A stretch of DNA of 64,000 nt, taken from contig JAVTVJ010001249.1 of NCBI GenBank assembly GCA_034509425.1, positions 434,001-498,000 on the forward strand, given 5' to 3'. Positions 63,390 to 64,000 of this stretch are shown one piece after another. This DNA is from Eopsaltria australis (taxonomy: Eukaryota; Chordata; Aves; Passeriformes; Petroicidae). Position numbers and translations under genes: made by a program. The notes under the pieces were generated by a model. The model was not told the DNA's origin. It saw only the letters and a list, made by a program, of their open reading frames with translations, and ran no database searches. How positions within the stretch are numbered: the first letter of the stretch is position 1; each line of letters starts with the position of its first letter.

Positions 63390-64000
63390 CTGAAAGAAAA
63401 CAAAAGAGAAAAAAATTTTAAAAACCCACAAAATATTTGCTTTCGATCTAACGAGGAGCTTAAACACACTGGTGAGGGGGCATACTTAGCATAGTGTAAT
63501 CATTTGTTCTCAAAACATTAAATTTCTTCAGTGCTTCCATTCTGTTGGTTTCCTTTCCAACTTCCTTTTCTGTTTCCTAAGCCAGAACTCCATAGATAAT
63601 ATACGCTCATATCACTGAAAAATACTTGTTCAAATGGTTTCCCATTGCATATTTTCACCCAGAATTTGAACATATTGGGCAATAGGGAACAAAAAGGGGA
63701 TCATCTTCTCAGTGCTTTTTGTGGGGAAAAATACCCACATTCTGAGGAGATTCTGTTCCGAAAAAATCACTTGTCCAGTAACCCAAGACAGCTTAGGGTT
63801 TAAGACAAAAACCTGTTGTCATTATTTTAGCTTTTGAATCAACCTGTAGTTTGTCACATACACACACACACACACACTCACATGTGTATGTGTGTATATA
63901 GAAAGATATGATTGATATGTAATCTAATCATGGTAATAATGCACATCATGACATGTATATACATTATCACATACACACACAAACAACAAATATTAGTCAG
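63390..64000. other. Right-edge sequence, intron of putative CD274, with CA/TG microsatellite
   Basis: No TM or Ig exon was found on the minus strand here. A (CA)n run followed by (TG)n-type sequence occupies about 63857-63900, with a shorter CA run near 63970-63985. Confidence 0.7.

Noticed and set aside
1..64000. CRISPR arrays, bacterial operons, rRNA or tRNA genes
   Set aside because: No regularly spaced repeats or cloverleaf-like sequences were seen. The genome is clearly vertebrate, with long introns and CR1 elements.

Overview
The window is vertebrate and most probably avian. The bulk is AT-rich, intron-heavy and intergenic DNA. Its recognisable interspersed repeats are bird-type CR1 LINE fragments, including 3' ends with the ATTCTATG-type termini. 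No SINE families of mammalian type are seen. Almost all ORFs over 60 codons are chance. The real coding sequence lies in short exons on the minus strand that I traced by splice signals, reading-frame continuity and similarity to known families.

Layout, left to right. Positions 1-20,935 are the 5' part of RIC1 (minus strand). Exon 1 ends beside a CpG island at about 20.94-21.70 kb, followed by exon 2 (10,897-11,004) and exon 3 (6,770-6,846). Intron 3 runs off the left edge. The CpG island carries a CRE palindrome, a YY1-like site and a polypyrimidine tract of about 170 bp, and it abuts a well-preserved CR1 3' end. From 22 to 42.4 kb there is no confident gene: relic CR1 pieces, a GC-richer block at 33.3-33.7 kb, an A-rich tract and one exon-like ORF at 28.5-28.7 kb. 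From 42.7 to 50.56 kb lies a complete coding set for PDCD1LG2 (PD-L2): signal peptide, IgV, IgC, transmembrane and two cytoplasmic exons, 320 codons, all introns phase 1. The intron between the IgC and TM exons holds a CR1 reverse-transcriptase relic and a probable solo LTR that ends close to the IgC splice donor. From 50.6 to 61 kb is intergenic DNA. From 61.35 to 63.39 kb are three phase-1 exons that join into an open cytoplasmic tail. By position these are the 3' end of CD274 (PD-L1), whose extracellular and TM exons would lie right of the window.

The order RIC1 - PDCD1LG2 - CD274, all on one strand, matches the conserved block at human 9p24.1. In birds that block is known to map to the Z chromosome (knowledge, not visible here). 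PD-L1 and PD-L2 are ligands of the inhibitory T-cell receptor PD-1. RIC1 is a housekeeping Golgi Rab6 exchange-factor subunit, which fits its CpG-island promoter.

The most interesting points are as follows. The putative CD274 tail ends in an ITIM-like motif (LKYMQI) whose tyrosine codon is split across the last intron; human PD-L1 has no ITIM. The avian PD-L2 combines a PD-L1-like full-length V domain with a PD-L2-like C domain and a long three-exon tail. A near-perfect 12-bp-arm inverted repeat lies just past the first poly(A) signal of the putative CD274 3' UTR. Retroelements crowd the PDCD1LG2 IgC exon and the RIC1 promoter.
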